From Candidatus Krumholzibacteriota bacterium (GTDB lineage: Bacteria > Krumholzibacteriota > Krumholzibacteriia > Krumholzibacteriales > Krumholzibacteriaceae): a DNA stretch of 44,270 bases. A model generated the notes under the pieces. The model saw only the letters and a list, made by a program, of their open reading frames with translations. It was not told where the DNA came from and ran no database searches. Positions 1 to 8,336 of this stretch are shown here, piece by piece (the stretch's first letter is position 1; every line of letters begins with the position of its first letter). A program made the translations under genes and the position numbers. The stretch covers positions 1 through 44,270 of the forward strand of contig JAFGEZ010000007.1 of the NCBI GenBank assembly GCA_016931295.1. Reading direction: 5' to 3'.

Positions 1-1
1 G

Positions 2-148
2 ACGATCGAGGACGTCTACGAGCCCTACCTGATCAAGGAGGGATTCCTCCACCGCACGTCCCGCGGCCGCGTGGCCACGGACGCCGCCTGCCGTCACCTC
101 GGGCTCGACTCCCCCGGCGGGGGCCGGGACCAGGGGAAACTGATCTAG
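2..148 (+). CDS. ruvB: Holliday junction branch-migration ATPase RuvB, C-terminal end (5' truncated by window)
   Basis: Only the last 48 codons are present, read from base 2 to the TAG at 146-148. The peptide begins [16 protein letters not shown] and continues [10 protein letters not shown], which matches the winged-helix DNA-binding C-terminus of RuvB. RuvB is the hexameric AAA+ motor that drives branch migration with RuvA during recombinational repair. The catalytic Walker motifs lie outside the window. A 14-base gap separates it from queA; a ruvB-queA-tgt order is common in bacteria (established knowledge). The last ~17 residues, rich in Gly and charged residues, run past the conserved domain and are probably a disordered tail. 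Confidence 0.9.
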   Translation, partial: TIEDVYEPYLIKEGFLHRTSRGRVATDAACRHLGLDSPGGGRDQGKLI

Positions 149-162
149 GCCCCGCACTCGCC

Positions 163-1215
163 ATGAAGACCAGCGACTTCGATTACGATCTTCCCGAGGA
201 GCTCATCGCGCAGCATCCGGCCGCCGAACGCGACGAGAGCAGGATGCTGTACTTCGAGCGCCGCAGCGGGGACCTGCGGGAGACGCGCTTTTCCAATTTC
301 CCCCGGTTTCTCCGGGAGGGCGACATCCTCGTCGTCAACGAGACGCGGGTGATCCCGGCGCGGCTGATCGGCCGCCGCGCCTCCGGCGGACAGGTGGAGA
401 TCTTCCTTACCCGCCGGATCGGCGGGCGCCGGTGGTCGGCGCTCCTCCGTCCCGCCCGGCGGATCGCCTCCGGGGAGACGATCCTCTTCGGGGAGGGGGA
501 ACTCGGCGTGACCGTCGAGGGGGCCGAAGGCGGCGAGTGGATCGTCTCGCTCCCCGACGAGATGCCCTCCCAGCGGTTCATCAATCTCTACGGGCGGGTG
601 CCCCTGCCTCCCTACATCCGGCGCGAGGCGAACGAGCGCGACCACGAACGCTACCAGACGCTCTTCGCCCGCCGGGAGGGCTCGGTGGCCGCGCCCACCG
701 CCGGCCTCCACTTCTCCGACGCCGTCCTGCGCGACCTGCGCCGCCGCGGGATCACGATCGCGCCGGTGACCCTGCACGTCGGCCCGGGGACCTTCCGGCC
801 CCTCGAGAAGGAACGGGTGGAGGAGAACACGCTCGGGCGCGAACGCTTTTCCGTCCGCCAGGCGATCTGGGAGGAGATCCGCGCGGCGCGGGAAACGGGG
901 CGGCGGGTCGTCGCCGTCGGCACGACGACGACGCGCGTGCTCGAATCCCTCGCCGGCGGCCACGCGGAGCAAGCAAAAGAGACCGAGATCGACGGCGAGG
1001 CCGTGCTGGACGGCTGGACGCGGCTCTTCATCTACCCGGGATTCCGGTTCCAGGTGGTCGATTCGCTGCTCACGAACTTCCACCTCCCCCGGTCGAGCCT
1101 GCTGGTGCTCGTCTCCGCCTTCGCGGGACGGGAGGAGACCCTCCGCGCGTACCGGTGGGCCGTCGCCCGCCGGTTCCGCTTCTACTCGTACGGCGACGTG
1201 ATGTTCATCAAGTGA
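163..1215 (+). CDS. queA: S-adenosylmethionine:tRNA ribosyltransferase-isomerase QueA
   Basis: A 350-residue protein of normal family length. It begins MKTSDFDYDLPEELIAQHPA, the characteristic QueA N-terminus, and contains the family blocks around VNETRVIPARL and APTAGLHFS and a C-terminal TNFHLPRSSLL. QueA transfers the ribosyl part of SAM to 7-aminomethyl-7-deazaguanine in the anticodon of tRNAs for Asp, Asn, His and Tyr, making epoxyqueuosine in the cytoplasm. It lies directly upstream of tgt (15-base gap), so two successive steps of queuosine formation are encoded together and probably co-transcribed. The start is the ATG at 163. No frameshift or missing block is apparent. Confidence 0.96.
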   Translation: MKTSDFDYDLPEELIAQHPAAERDESRMLYFERRSGDLRETRFSNFPRFLREGDILVVNETRVIPARLIGRRASGGQVEIFLTRRIGGRRWSALLRPARRIASGETILFGEGELGVTVEGAEGGEWIVSLPDEMPSQRFINLYGRVPLPPYIRREANERDHERYQTLFARREGSVAAPTAGLHFSDAVLRDLRRRGITIAPVTLHVGPGTFRPLEKERVEENTLGRERFSVRQAIWEEIRAARETGRRVVAVGTTTTRVLESLAGGHAEQAKETEIDGEAVLDGWTRLFIYPGFRFQVVDSLLTNFHLPRSSLLVLVSAFAGREETLRAYRWAVARRFRFYSYGDVMFIK

Positions 1216-1230
1216 CGGAAGGCCGCGACG

Positions 1231-2394
1231 GTGCCATTCGATTTCACGCTTCTGTCCACCGATCCGACCGGCGCCCGTCTCGGCCGGTTGACCACCGATC
1301 ACGGCGGTTTCGAGACGCCGATGTTCATGCCGGTCGGAACGCAGGGGACCGTCAAGGGGATGCAGCCGCGGGACCTCGCCGAGGCGGGGGCGAAAATCAT
1401 CCTCTCCAACACCTACCACCTCCACCTGCGCCCCGGCGAACGGCTGATCGAGGAGGCGGGGGGGATCCACCGGTTCATGTCGTGGGACGGGCCCGTCCTC
1501 ACCGACAGCGGCGGGTACCAGGTCTTCAGCCTCGCCGACCTGAACCGCATCGGCGACGACGGCGTCGAGTTCAGGAGCCACGTCGACGGCTCGTGGCGCT
1601 TTCTCGGCCCGGAGATGGTCGTCGACACGCAGCTCGCGATCGGCTCGGACATCATGATGGTCTTCGACCATTGCGCCCCCTGGCCCTGCGACAAGGCGCA
1701 GGCCGCGGCGGCGGTCGAGCGGACGCAGCGGTGGGCCGAGCAGAGCATCGGGCACCGCGGTCCCCGCGTGCTGAAGGACGGCTGGGAACGGGTCCTCTTC
1801 GGGATCGTCCAGGGATCGGTCTGGCCCGACCTGCGCGAGCGGAGCGCAGATCGGCTCGTCGCCCTCGACTTTCCCGGTTACGCGATCGGCGGCCTCTCCG
1901 TCGGCGAGCCCAAGGAGGATCTCTACCGGATGACGGCCTTCACCGCGGAACGGCTGCCCGCGGAGAAGCCGCGGTACCTCATGGGCGTGGGATATCCCGA
2001 GGACCTCGTCGAGTCGGTCTCCCGCGGGATCGACCTGTTCGACTGCGTCATCCCCACGCGCAACGCGCGCAACGGGACGGTCTTCACGTCGCGCGGGCGC
2101 CTGAATCTCAAGAACGCCCGCCACGCGTCGGAGATGATCCCCATCGACCCCGACTGCGATTGCCGGGTCTGCCGTTCCTTCAGCCGGGCGTATCTGCGGC
2201 ACCTCTTCATGGCGGGTGAGATCCTCGGCCCGGTGCTCGCCACGTACCACAGCATTCATTTCTACTTGCATCTTCTCGAAGAAATGCGTCAAGTTATACG
2301 GGACGGTCGTTTCGGGCCGTGGCGCGAGGAGTTCCTGCGCGTATACCACGTGTCCGGAACGGTCCCCGACGAACCCGACGAGGAGGAACGATGA
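1231..2394 (+). CDS. tgt: Queuine/preQ1 tRNA-guanine transglycosylase
   Basis: A 387-residue enzyme that exchanges guanine 34 of GUN-anticodon tRNAs for preQ1. It is the step before QueA, whose gene is immediately upstream. The general acid/base Asp92 lies in TDSGGYQVFS. The nucleophile is Asp271 in DLFDCVIPTRNARNG. The zinc site is Cys309, Cys311, Cys314 (DCDCRVC) and His340. The substrate-pocket segment FGIVQGS is at about 190. The start is GTG at 1231, supported by a GGAAGG Shine-Dalgarno at about 1217. The stop overlaps the yajC start (ATGA at 2391-2394), indicating translational coupling. VFDHC replaces the more usual AFDEC in the conserved segment near residue 145, a mild variant. Confidence 0.96.
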   Translation: MPFDFTLLSTDPTGARLGRLTTDHGGFETPMFMPVGTQGTVKGMQPRDLAEAGAKIILSNTYHLHLRPGERLIEEAGGIHRFMSWDGPVLTDSGGYQVFSLADLNRIGDDGVEFRSHVDGSWRFLGPEMVVDTQLAIGSDIMMVFDHCAPWPCDKAQAAAAVERTQRWAEQSIGHRGPRVLKDGWERVLFGIVQGSVWPDLRERSADRLVALDFPGYAIGGLSVGEPKEDLYRMTAFTAERLPAEKPRYLMGVGYPEDLVESVSRGIDLFDCVIPTRNARNGTVFTSRGRLNLKNARHASEMIPIDPDCDCRVCRSFSRAYLRHLFMAGEILGPVLATYHSIHFYLHLLEEMRQVIRDGRFGPWREEFLRVYHVSGTVPDEPDEEER

Positions 2395-2708
2395 CACATC
2401 TGCTTTTTCTCATGAGCGGCGGCGGCGGCGGATCGCAGCCCTCACTTTTCACGAGCCTGATCCCGATCCTGCTGATCTTCGTGATCTTCTATTTTCTTCT
2501 CATCCGGCCGCAGCAGAAAAAGCAGAAGGAACACCAGGACATGGTATCCGCCCTTCGCAAGGGCGACCGCGTCGTCACCAACGGCGGGATCTTCGGCACC
2601 GTCTCCGACGTCAAGGAGCACATCATCGTTCTCCGGATCGCCGAGAACGTGAAGGTCGAGATCGCCAAGAGCGCGGTGGCCACCGTCATCGAGAAGAGGG
2701 AAAACTGA
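2391..2708 (+). CDS. yajC: Preprotein translocase accessory subunit YajC
   Basis: A 105-residue single-pass inner-membrane protein. After a glycine-rich N-terminal patch there is one hydrophobic helix at about residues 20-40, followed by the signature IRPQQKKQKEHQDM, then a small cytoplasmic domain with LRKGDRVVTNGGIFGTV and a final segment ending in VIEKREN. This is the standard YajC pattern; YajC associates with SecDF-SecYEG. The ATG at 2391 overlaps the tgt stop and has an AGGAGGAACG Shine-Dalgarno just upstream, so it is preferred over an in-frame start at 2319 inside tgt. tgt-yajC order is widely conserved, usually followed by secD/secF. Here secDF is absent and def follows instead. Confidence 0.95.
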   Translation: MTHLLFLMSGGGGGSQPSLFTSLIPILLIFVIFYFLLIRPQQKKQKEHQDMVSALRKGDRVVTNGGIFGTVSDVKEHIIVLRIAENVKVEIAKSAVATVIEKREN

Positions 2709-2733
2709 CGGCGTTCAGGGAGGATGGGTCGTC

Positions 2734-3249
2734 GTGACATCGCTCGGCATCAAGACGTACGGGGCCGAGGTCCTTCGCCGGATGGGAGATCCCGTGGAGG
2801 ATTTCGACGAGCGGCTCGTGCCCTTTCTCGAACGGATGGCCGAGACGATGGTCATCGAGGGGGGCGTGGGACTCGCCGCGCCCCAGGTGGGCGTCTCCCG
2901 TCTCATCGCGGTGATCAACCCCGACCCCGATAACCCCGACACCCTCGTCGAGATGATCAATCCACGTATCGTGGCCGTCAGCGACGAGGAAGTGTCCATC
3001 GAGGAGGGGTGCCTCAGCGTTCCCGGCATCCGGGCGAACATTGTTCGGCCGGCCGCCGTCACGGTGACCTACCAGAACCGCGAGGGCCGGGACTGCACCC
3101 TCGACGCCGACGGGCTCCTCGCCCGCATCATCCAGCACGAACTCGACCACCTCGACGGCGTCCTCTTCGTCGACCGGGTCTCGGCGGCCAAACGGGTCCT
3201 CCTCAAGCCCCGGCTGCGCCAGCTGCTCCGCGGGCGCGACGGGGAGTGA
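2734..3249 (+). CDS. def: Peptide deformylase
   Basis: A 171-residue metalloenzyme that removes the N-formyl group from nascent chains. All three family motifs are intact: GVGLAAPQVG (44-53), EEGCLSVPG (90-98, metal ligand Cys93) and QHELDHLDG (134-142, ligands His135 and His139, catalytic Glu136). The start is GTG at 2734. An AGGGAGG sequence at about 2717 is a rather distant Shine-Dalgarno, so the start is reasonably but not perfectly supported. The stop is followed after four bases by fmt, giving the classical def-fmt pair that removes and adds the formyl group respectively. Confidence 0.96.
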   Translation: MTSLGIKTYGAEVLRRMGDPVEDFDERLVPFLERMAETMVIEGGVGLAAPQVGVSRLIAVINPDPDNPDTLVEMINPRIVAVSDEEVSIEEGCLSVPGIRANIVRPAAVTVTYQNREGRDCTLDADGLLARIIQHELDHLDGVLFVDRVSAAKRVLLKPRLRQLLRGRDGE

Positions 3250-3253
3250 CGAG

Positions 3254-4195
3254 ATGGCCCGCGTCGTCTTTTTCGGTTCCCCCCATTTCGCCCTCCCGAC
3301 GCTCGCCGCGCTCGTGGAGAGCGGCTGCGCGCCGGCGCTCGTCGTCACGCAGCCCGATCGCCCCGCGGGGCGGGGTCGAACCCCCCGGCCGACCCCCGTC
3401 CGCAGCGCGGCCGAGGATCTCGGACTCCCCGTGGAGATCGTCGGCTCCTTCCGGAACGGCGGGGGCGACCGCCTCCTCGACCTCCAGCCCGACTTCTTCG
3501 TCGTCGCCGCCTTCGGGCTGATCTTTCCCGAGCGTCTCCTGCGGATCCCGCGCATGGGGTGCGTCAACGTCCACGCGTCGCTGCTTCCCGCGTGGCGGGG
3601 CGCGAGCCCGGTGAATGCCGCGATCGCGGCGGGCGACCGCTGGGTCGGCGTGACGACGATGCGGATGGTGCGCGAGCTCGACGCCGGACCGATCTACCTG
3701 CAGCGGGCGATCCCGGTCGATGCGATGGAGTCCGCGGGAGACCTCATCGGCCGGCTCGCCGAACTCGGCGGCGGGCTTCTCGTGGAGACGCTGCGCGGCA
3801 TCGAGGCGGGGACGCTCGAGGCGCGGCCCCAGTTGGAAGCGGGCGTGAGCTTCGCCCCGCGTCTCGGCAAGCAGGACGGCCGCATCCCCTGGGAACTCGA
3901 CGCGATCGCCGTCCATGACCATGTCCGCGGGATGAACCCGTGGCCGGGATCCTTCACCTACTGCCGCGACCGGTACGTCAAGGTGCACCGGGCGCGGCTC
4001 CGGGACGTCATCGACTACGAAACGCCGCCGGGGCGCGTGCTGGAGGTCTCCAACCGCGGCGTCGCAGTCGCCTGCGGGCGCGGGTCGGTGCTCCTCGAGA
4101 AGCTGCAGTGCGAGGGGAAACGCTGCCTCGACGCCACGGAGTTCCTGCGGGGGTTCGAGATGTGCGCGGGAGAGACGCTTGGAGGCGAACGATGA
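3254..4195 (+). CDS. fmt: Methionyl-tRNA formyltransferase
   Basis: A 313-residue enzyme that formylates Met-tRNAfMet from 10-formyl-tetrahydrofolate. The N-terminal Rossmann domain starts ARVVFFGSPHFALPTL. The catalytic set is Asn105 and His107 in NVHASLLPAWRGASP and Asp143 in ELDAGPI. A C-terminal OB-like tRNA-binding domain occupies roughly residues 205-313. The start lies four bases after the def stop. The stop overlaps the next gene (ATGA at 4192-4195), so def, fmt and the PASTA gene form one translationally coupled run. Confidence 0.96.
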   Translation: MARVVFFGSPHFALPTLAALVESGCAPALVVTQPDRPAGRGRTPRPTPVRSAAEDLGLPVEIVGSFRNGGGDRLLDLQPDFFVVAAFGLIFPERLLRIPRMGCVNVHASLLPAWRGASPVNAAIAAGDRWVGVTTMRMVRELDAGPIYLQRAIPVDAMESAGDLIGRLAELGGGLLVETLRGIEAGTLEARPQLEAGVSFAPRLGKQDGRIPWELDAIAVHDHVRGMNPWPGSFTYCRDRYVKVHRARLRDVIDYETPPGRVLEVSNRGVAVACGRGSVLLEKLQCEGKRCLDATEFLRGFEMCAGETLGGER

Positions 4196-4935
4196 GCGAC
4201 CGGACGCATTCCTGGAAACGATTGGCCCGCACCCTCCTCGTGGCGCTCGCCGCCTTCGTCGTCGGCATCGTGGTCTTCCAGCAGATCGTCGTTCCGCGGC
4301 TCGTCGGCCGTGCGGACGTGACGATCGTTCCCGACGTGCGGGGGCTGGACATCGACGAGGCGGGGAAGCGATGCGCCGGGAGCGGACTCGTCTGCCGCGT
4401 CTCATCGAACCGCCCATCGGACGAGGTGCCCGAGGGAGCCGTCATCGAGCAGCATCCCGGCGCGGACGAGCAGCTGAAATCGGGGCGGACGATCCTCGTC
4501 GTCCTCTCCTCGGGCCAGCGGATGGAGACGGTCCCCGACCTGCGGAACATGACGATGCGGCAGGTGGAGCTCACGCTGGAGAGCACGGAGCTGCTCAAGG
4601 GGCGCGTCGTGCGCATCTTCTCGCGGGAACCGGGGGAGAATATGGTCGCCGCGACGAGCCCGCCGCCCGGCTCGGCGGTGCCGCACGGCTCGAGCGTCGA
4701 CCTGCTGTTCGTCATGCGCGGGGAGCCGGCCCGCTTTCGGATGCCCGATCTCGCGGGAAAGGACCTGACCTTCGTGCGGGACCGGCTCACCCGGCTCGGC
4801 TTCGAGGTGACGCGCATCGTGACGCGGCGGGACGCCGGCCGCTTTCCCGGCACGATCCTCGACCAGGCTCCCCCGGCGGGATCGCTGATCAGGCAAGGAG
4901 GGACGATTGAACTCGTTGTATCGTCGGTTGACTGA
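4192..4935 (+). CDS. Single-pass membrane protein with three PASTA domains and no kinase domain
   Basis: A 247-residue protein. A short basic N-terminus is followed by one transmembrane helix (about residues 12-34), then three PASTA domains at about 44-107, 112-176 and 182-245. Each shows the PASTA hallmarks: VPDVRG or similar at the start, a central helix, and a Pro-Pro/Pro-Gly turn before the last strand (QHPGADEQL, SPPPGSAV, QAPPAGSL). PASTA domains bind peptidoglycan fragments or beta-lactams in PrkC-type kinases and some penicillin-binding proteins. Orientation should be N-in, with the PASTA array in the periplasm. The start is the ATG at 4192, inside the fmt stop. Its 3' end overlaps rpe by 29 bases in another frame. 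No kinase, transglycosylase or transpeptidase domain is present, so the role is unknown; a cell-wall sensor or scaffold is inference. Confidence 0.85.
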   Translation: MSDRTHSWKRLARTLLVALAAFVVGIVVFQQIVVPRLVGRADVTIVPDVRGLDIDEAGKRCAGSGLVCRVSSNRPSDEVPEGAVIEQHPGADEQLKSGRTILVVLSSGQRMETVPDLRNMTMRQVELTLESTELLKGRVVRIFSREPGENMVAATSPPPGSAVPHGSSVDLLFVMRGEPARFRMPDLAGKDLTFVRDRLTRLGFEVTRIVTRRDAGRFPGTILDQAPPAGSLIRQGGTIELVVSSVD

Positions 4936-5593
4936 CGCAGGGCATGCGGCGGTGGCCCCCTCGCTGCTCGCCGCCGATTTCGCGCGGCTCGGCGAGGAGA
5001 TCCGCGCCGTCGAGCACGCCGGGGCCGACGTGCTCCACCTCGACGTGATGGACGGGCACTTCGTGCCGAATATCACCTTCGGTCCCTTCGTCGTCGAGGC
5101 GATCTCGCGGCTGGCCTCGCTGCCCCTCTTCACGCACCTGATGATCGACGACCCGGCTGCCTGGATCGACCGGTTCATCGGGGCGGGAAGCGCGCTCGTG
5201 AGCTTCCATCTCGAGGCGCCGGGGATCGACGACGCGGCGGCCCTCGCCGGCAGGATCCGCGACGCCGGGAGGCTGGCCGGGCTCTCGGTCAATCCCGACA
5301 CGCCTCTCGCGCGGTTCGAGGAACTCCTCGACCAAATCGATCTCCTCATGGTCATGGGAGTGTTTCCGGGGTTCGGGGGGCAGTCGTTCATGCCGGCGGT
5401 GCTCGACAAGATCCGCGGCGCCGACGCGATCCGGCGGCGCGAAGGGTTGGAACTGCTCATCGAGGTGGACGGCGGGGTCAAGGCGGAGAACGCGGCGTCC
5501 ATCCGCGAGGCCGGCGCCGACATCCTCGTCGCCGGGACCGCCGTCTTCGGGGCGAAGGATTACGCCGCGGCGATCCGGGCGATCAGGGGCTGA
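4907..5593 (+). CDS. rpe: Ribulose-phosphate 3-epimerase
   Basis: A 228-residue TIM-barrel enzyme interconverting ribulose-5-phosphate and xylulose-5-phosphate in the pentose phosphate and Calvin pathways. Family motifs are APSLLAADFARL (17-28), LHLDVMDGHFVPN (43-55, metal and catalytic His44 and Asp46), THLM (His77), a phosphate loop FPGFGGQSF (153-161) and EVDGGV (186-191, catalytic Asp188). The start is TTG at 4907, with a strong AAGGAGGG Shine-Dalgarno at 4895-4902 inside the PASTA gene. The 29-base overlap suggests translational coupling. The usual Asn/Glu before PGFGGQ is Phe here, a small deviation. Confidence 0.95.
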   Translation: MNSLYRRLTDAGHAAVAPSLLAADFARLGEEIRAVEHAGADVLHLDVMDGHFVPNITFGPFVVEAISRLASLPLFTHLMIDDPAAWIDRFIGAGSALVSFHLEAPGIDDAAALAGRIRDAGRLAGLSVNPDTPLARFEELLDQIDLLMVMGVFPGFGGQSFMPAVLDKIRGADAIRRREGLELLIEVDGGVKAENAASIREAGADILVAGTAVFGAKDYAAAIRAIRG

Positions 5594-5616
5594 GCGGCGC
5601 CTGACATCGATTTCCC

Positions 5617-5645
5617 TTGCCAACGCTCGCCGTTTCTGATATTTT
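5617..5645 (+). promoter_or_regulatory. Sigma70-type promoter for the ffh-rpsP operon
   Basis: TTGCCA at 5617-5622, a 17-base spacer, and TATTTT at 5640-5645, in an AT-rich island between rpe and ffh. The spacing and position, about 20 bases upstream of the ffh start, fit a vegetative promoter. Transcription from the upstream block may also read through. Confidence 0.6.
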
Positions 5646-5668
5646 GCTGTATTTGCGGATGGGGGTAG

Positions 5669-6991
5669 GTGTCGGTGTTTCAGGACCTTAGCGAAAAGTT
5701 CGCCAGGGTGTTCAAGGAACTCCGCGGACAGGGCAAGGTCCGCGAGACGCATATCAGGGCGGCGATGCGCGACGTGCGCAAGGCCCTGCTCGAGGCGGAC
5801 GTCAACTACAAGGTAGTCAAGGGGTTCGTCGAGCGTGTCGGTGAACGGGCCCTGGGAAGCGCGGTCCTCGACAGCCTGACCCCCGACCAGCAGATCGTCA
5901 AGATCGTCCACGAGGAGCTTGTGCACGTCCTCGGCGACCGGCCGGCGCCATTCACCCTCTCCGGCTCACCGGCCGGTGTCATGGTCGCAGGCCTCCAGGG
6001 AGCGGGGAAGACGAGCTTCGTCGCGAAACTCGCCCTGTTCCTGCGCGGCAAGGGGCGGCGTCCGCTCATGGTCGCGGCGGACATCCACCGGCCGGCGGCG
6101 ATCGAACAGCTCGTCGTCCTCGCCGGGCAGATCGATGTTCCCTGCCACGCGCCGGGCGTCATGCCCGCCGCGGAGATCGTCGAGGGGGCGCTGCGGGAGG
6201 CGCGGCGGGGGTTGCACGACACGGTGATCGTGGACACGGCGGGACGGCTCCACATCGACGAGGAGATGATGCGGGAGCTCGTGACCGTCAGGGACGTCCT
6301 GAAGCCGGAGGAGACGCTGCTCGTCCTCGACGCCATGACGGGCCAGGAAGCCGTCGCGGTTGCCGTGGAGTTCGAGCGCGCGATCGATCTCACCGGCGTG
6401 GTCCTCACCAAGCTGGACGGGGACACGCGGGGGGGCGCGGCGCTCAGCGTCGCGGCCGTCACCGGCGAGCCGATCCGTTTCGCCTGCGTCGGGGAGAAGG
6501 CGGAAGACCTGGAGGCCTTTCACCCCGACCGGATGGCTGGCAGGATCCTCGGGATGGGGGACGTCCTCACGCTCGTCGAGAAGGCGCAGGAGCAGATCGA
6601 CGAGAAGGAGGCGAGAGAGCTCGAGACGAAGCTCCGGAAGGAGTCCTTCTCGCTCGAGGACTTTCTCGGCCAGTTGCAGCGTCTGAAGAAGATGGGGCCG
6701 CTCGATCAGCTGCTCGGCATGATCCCGGGCATGAAGCCGAAGGGGCTCGGCGCCGACATCGGCGGGAAGGAGCTCGTCCGGATCGAGGCCATCATCAATT
6801 CGATGACCCGCGAGGAGCGGCGCGTGCCGTCGATCATCGACGGATCGCGGCGCAGGCGGATCGCGCGCGGCAGCGGCAGCAGCGTTCAGCAGGTGAACCG
6901 CCTCCTGAACCAGTTCCAGCAGATGAAGAAGATGATGAAGCGATTCTCGAAGTCCGCGGGACGGAGCCCCGCGGGATTTCCCTTCTCCTAG
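5669..6991 (+). CDS. ffh: Signal recognition particle GTPase Ffh (SRP54)
   Basis: A 440-residue protein with an N-terminal four-helix bundle (1-90), a GTPase G domain (about 95-295) and a methionine-rich M domain (about 320-440) that binds SRP RNA and signal sequences. GTPase motifs visible are the P-loop GLQGAGKTS (108-116), [13 protein letters not shown] and [14 protein letters not shown]. The M domain contains [34 protein letters not shown] and a Met-rich end. The start is GTG at 5669, preceded by GGGGGT. The P-loop is Gly-Ala-Gly-Lys-Thr-Ser, where most Ffh proteins have Gly-Ser-Gly-Lys-Thr-Thr. Ffh delivers membrane proteins to FtsY and SecYEG. A 6-bp inverted repeat of GGCGCC (6992-7006) follows the stop. 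Confidence 0.97.
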   Translation: MSVFQDLSEKFARVFKELRGQGKVRETHIRAAMRDVRKALLEADVNYKVVKGFVERVGERALGSAVLDSLTPDQQIVKIVHEELVHVLGDRPAPFTLSGSPAGVMVAGLQGAGKTSFVAKLALFLRGKGRRPLMVAADIHRPAAIEQLVVLAGQIDVPCHAPGVMPAAEIVEGALREARRGLHDTVIVDTAGRLHIDEEMMRELVTVRDVLKPEETLLVLDAMTGQEAVAVAVEFERAIDLTGVVLTKLDGDTRGGAALSVAAVTGEPIRFACVGEKAEDLEAFHPDRMAGRILGMGDVLTLVEKAQEQIDEKEARELETKLRKESFSLEDFLGQLQRLKKMGPLDQLLGMIPGMKPKGLGADIGGKELVRIEAIINSMTREERRVPSIIDGSRRRRIARGSGSSVQQVNRLLNQFQQMKKMMKRFSKSAGRSPAGFPFS

Positions 6992-7023
6992 GGCGCCGCG
7001 GGCGCCGCATACGGAGGTCGACA

Positions 7024-7509
7024 TTGGCAGTAAAGATCAGGCTCAAGAAGATGGGATCGAAGAAGCGGCCCTTTTTCCGCGTGGTGGTAGCCGACTCGCG
7101 CAGTCCGCGCGACGGCCGTTTCATCGAGACGCTCGGCCACTACAACCCGTTGATCGATCCCCCCGAGATCGTCCTCGACGATGACAAGGTATACAAGTGG
7201 CTCGACGACGGCGCCCAGCCGACGCGGAACGCCGCCAACGTCCTCAAGCAGGCCGGCCTGCTCGAGCGATGGCAGCTCCTGAAGCGCGGCGTGGCGATCG
7301 CCGATCTCGACACCGCGATCGAGACGATGCGTGCGAAGCAGCCGATGGCGCAGCTCCGGACGGAGGATAAACTCTCCAAGAAGGCGGCGGCGAAGCTGAA
7401 GGCCGAGCAGGAAAAGGCCGCGAAGGAGGCCGCGGCTCCCGCTGTCGAAGAGACCGGGGAGGCGGCCGCCGGCGAGGCTGGCGCCGACGCTCCGGCCGAA
7501 TCCGAGTAA
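7024..7509 (+). CDS. rpsP: 30S ribosomal protein bS16 with long acidic/alanine-rich C-terminal extension
   Basis: Residues 1-80 are a typical bS16: [20 protein letters not shown], then [20 protein letters not shown]. The protein then continues to 161 residues, roughly twice the usual 80-90. The tail (about 110-161) is Lys/Ala/Glu-rich and finally Ala/Glu/Gly-rich, so it is probably helical then disordered. Such tails occur in other bacterial bS16 proteins, but this is a long one. The start is TTG at 7024, with an ACGGAGGTCG Shine-Dalgarno nine bases upstream. It sits between ffh and khpA in the conserved rpsP-khpA-rimM-trmD-rplS cluster. Confidence 0.96.
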   Translation: MAVKIRLKKMGSKKRPFFRVVVADSRSPRDGRFIETLGHYNPLIDPPEIVLDDDKVYKWLDDGAQPTRNAANVLKQAGLLERWQLLKRGVAIADLDTAIETMRAKQPMAQLRTEDKLSKKAAAKLKAEQEKAAKEAAAPAVEETGEAAAGEAGADAPAESE

Positions 7510-7554
7510 CAGGCGCGCCGGCCGCGCGCCGCCACCAGGAAGAGGCGGCGATCC

Positions 7555-7800
7555 ATGAGTGTTGACAAGATTAAGGACATGATCCGGTCGATCTCGGCGA
7601 TGCTCGTCGATGCCCCCGGGTCGATCACGATCATCGAGGAGACACGCGACGATTCGATCATCATCGTGTTGTCGGTGGACAAGGCCGACGTCGGCAAGGT
7701 GATCGGCCGGAACGGCCAGACGGCGAAGGCGTTGCGGGCTCTCGTGAACGCCGCTGCCACCCGGATGGGCAAACGGGTGCTCCTCGAGATCAGGGAGTGA
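7555..7800 (+). CDS. khpA: KH-domain RNA-binding protein KhpA (YlqC family)
   Basis: An 81-residue protein that is essentially one type II KH domain. The nucleic-acid-binding GxxG loop is in KVIGRNGQTAKALRALV, followed by the terminal strand KRVLLEIRE. KhpA homologues dimerise, bind many RNAs and in some species pair with KhpB/Jag. Its position between rpsP and rimM is the conserved location of this family. A GGAAGAGGCGG stretch precedes the ATG and serves as Shine-Dalgarno. Confidence 0.93.
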   Translation: MSVDKIKDMIRSISAMLVDAPGSITIIEETRDDSIIIVLSVDKADVGKVIGRNGQTAKALRALVNAAATRMGKRVLLEIRE

Positions 7801-7807
7801 CGGCGGG

Positions 7808-8332
7808 ATGCCGGCCGCGATCGTCACGCTCGGCGCCATCGTGAAGGCGGTGGGTCTCAAGGGGGAAGTGAAGTTCCTGCCCGGGCCGGATTTCTGGCCC
7901 GAGATCCTGGACGTGGACGGGATCCTTCTCGTCTCGCCCGAGGGGGAGAGCCGCGAGGCGGCGATCGAGCGGAGCCGCGCGAAGAAGACGGTCTGGGTGC
8001 TCAAGCTCGGCGGCGTCGATTCAATCGACGAGGCCGAGAATCTCATCGGGAGCACGCTCGTCGTCGACGTCGACGCGCTCGACGAGAGCGACCTGCCGCG
8101 CGAGCTGCGGCCCTTCCAGGCGATCGGCCTCGCCGTCCGGCTGGTCGACGGCGCGCCGGTGGGGCGCGTGGTCGACATCGTCACGGGTCCCGCGCAGGAC
8201 TGTCTCGTCGTCGAACGGGAGACGGGCCGGTTTCTCGTGCCGCTCGTCGCGGATGTCGTCCGGCGGATCGACCTCGGCGAGGGAGTCGTGGAGATCGATC
8301 CGCCCGAGGGATTGATGGAGATCGGGTGGTAG
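7808..8332 (+). CDS. rimM: Ribosome maturation factor RimM
   Basis: A 174-residue two-domain protein that assists maturation of the 30S head near bS16/uS19. The N-terminal RimM barrel begins with VTLGAIVKAVGLKGEVKF. The C-terminal PRC-barrel carries GRVVDIVTGPAQDCLVVE and FLVPLVADVVRRID. Length and domain order are normal. The start lies seven bases after khpA, and the stop is four bases before trmD. Confidence 0.95.
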   Translation: MPAAIVTLGAIVKAVGLKGEVKFLPGPDFWPEILDVDGILLVSPEGESREAAIERSRAKKTVWVLKLGGVDSIDEAENLIGSTLVVDVDALDESDLPRELRPFQAIGLAVRLVDGAPVGRVVDIVTGPAQDCLVVERETGRFLVPLVADVVRRIDLGEGVVEIDPPEGLMEIGW

Positions 8333-8336
8333 CGGG

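Noticed and set aside
145-2397. Long minus-strand open frame (about 750 codons) opposite queA and tgt
   Set aside because: Composition is Arg/Asp/Gly/Pro-rich without any family motif, it has no Shine-Dalgarno or promoter, and the plus strand encodes two unmistakable enzymes. Long antisense frames are expected in GC-rich genes.
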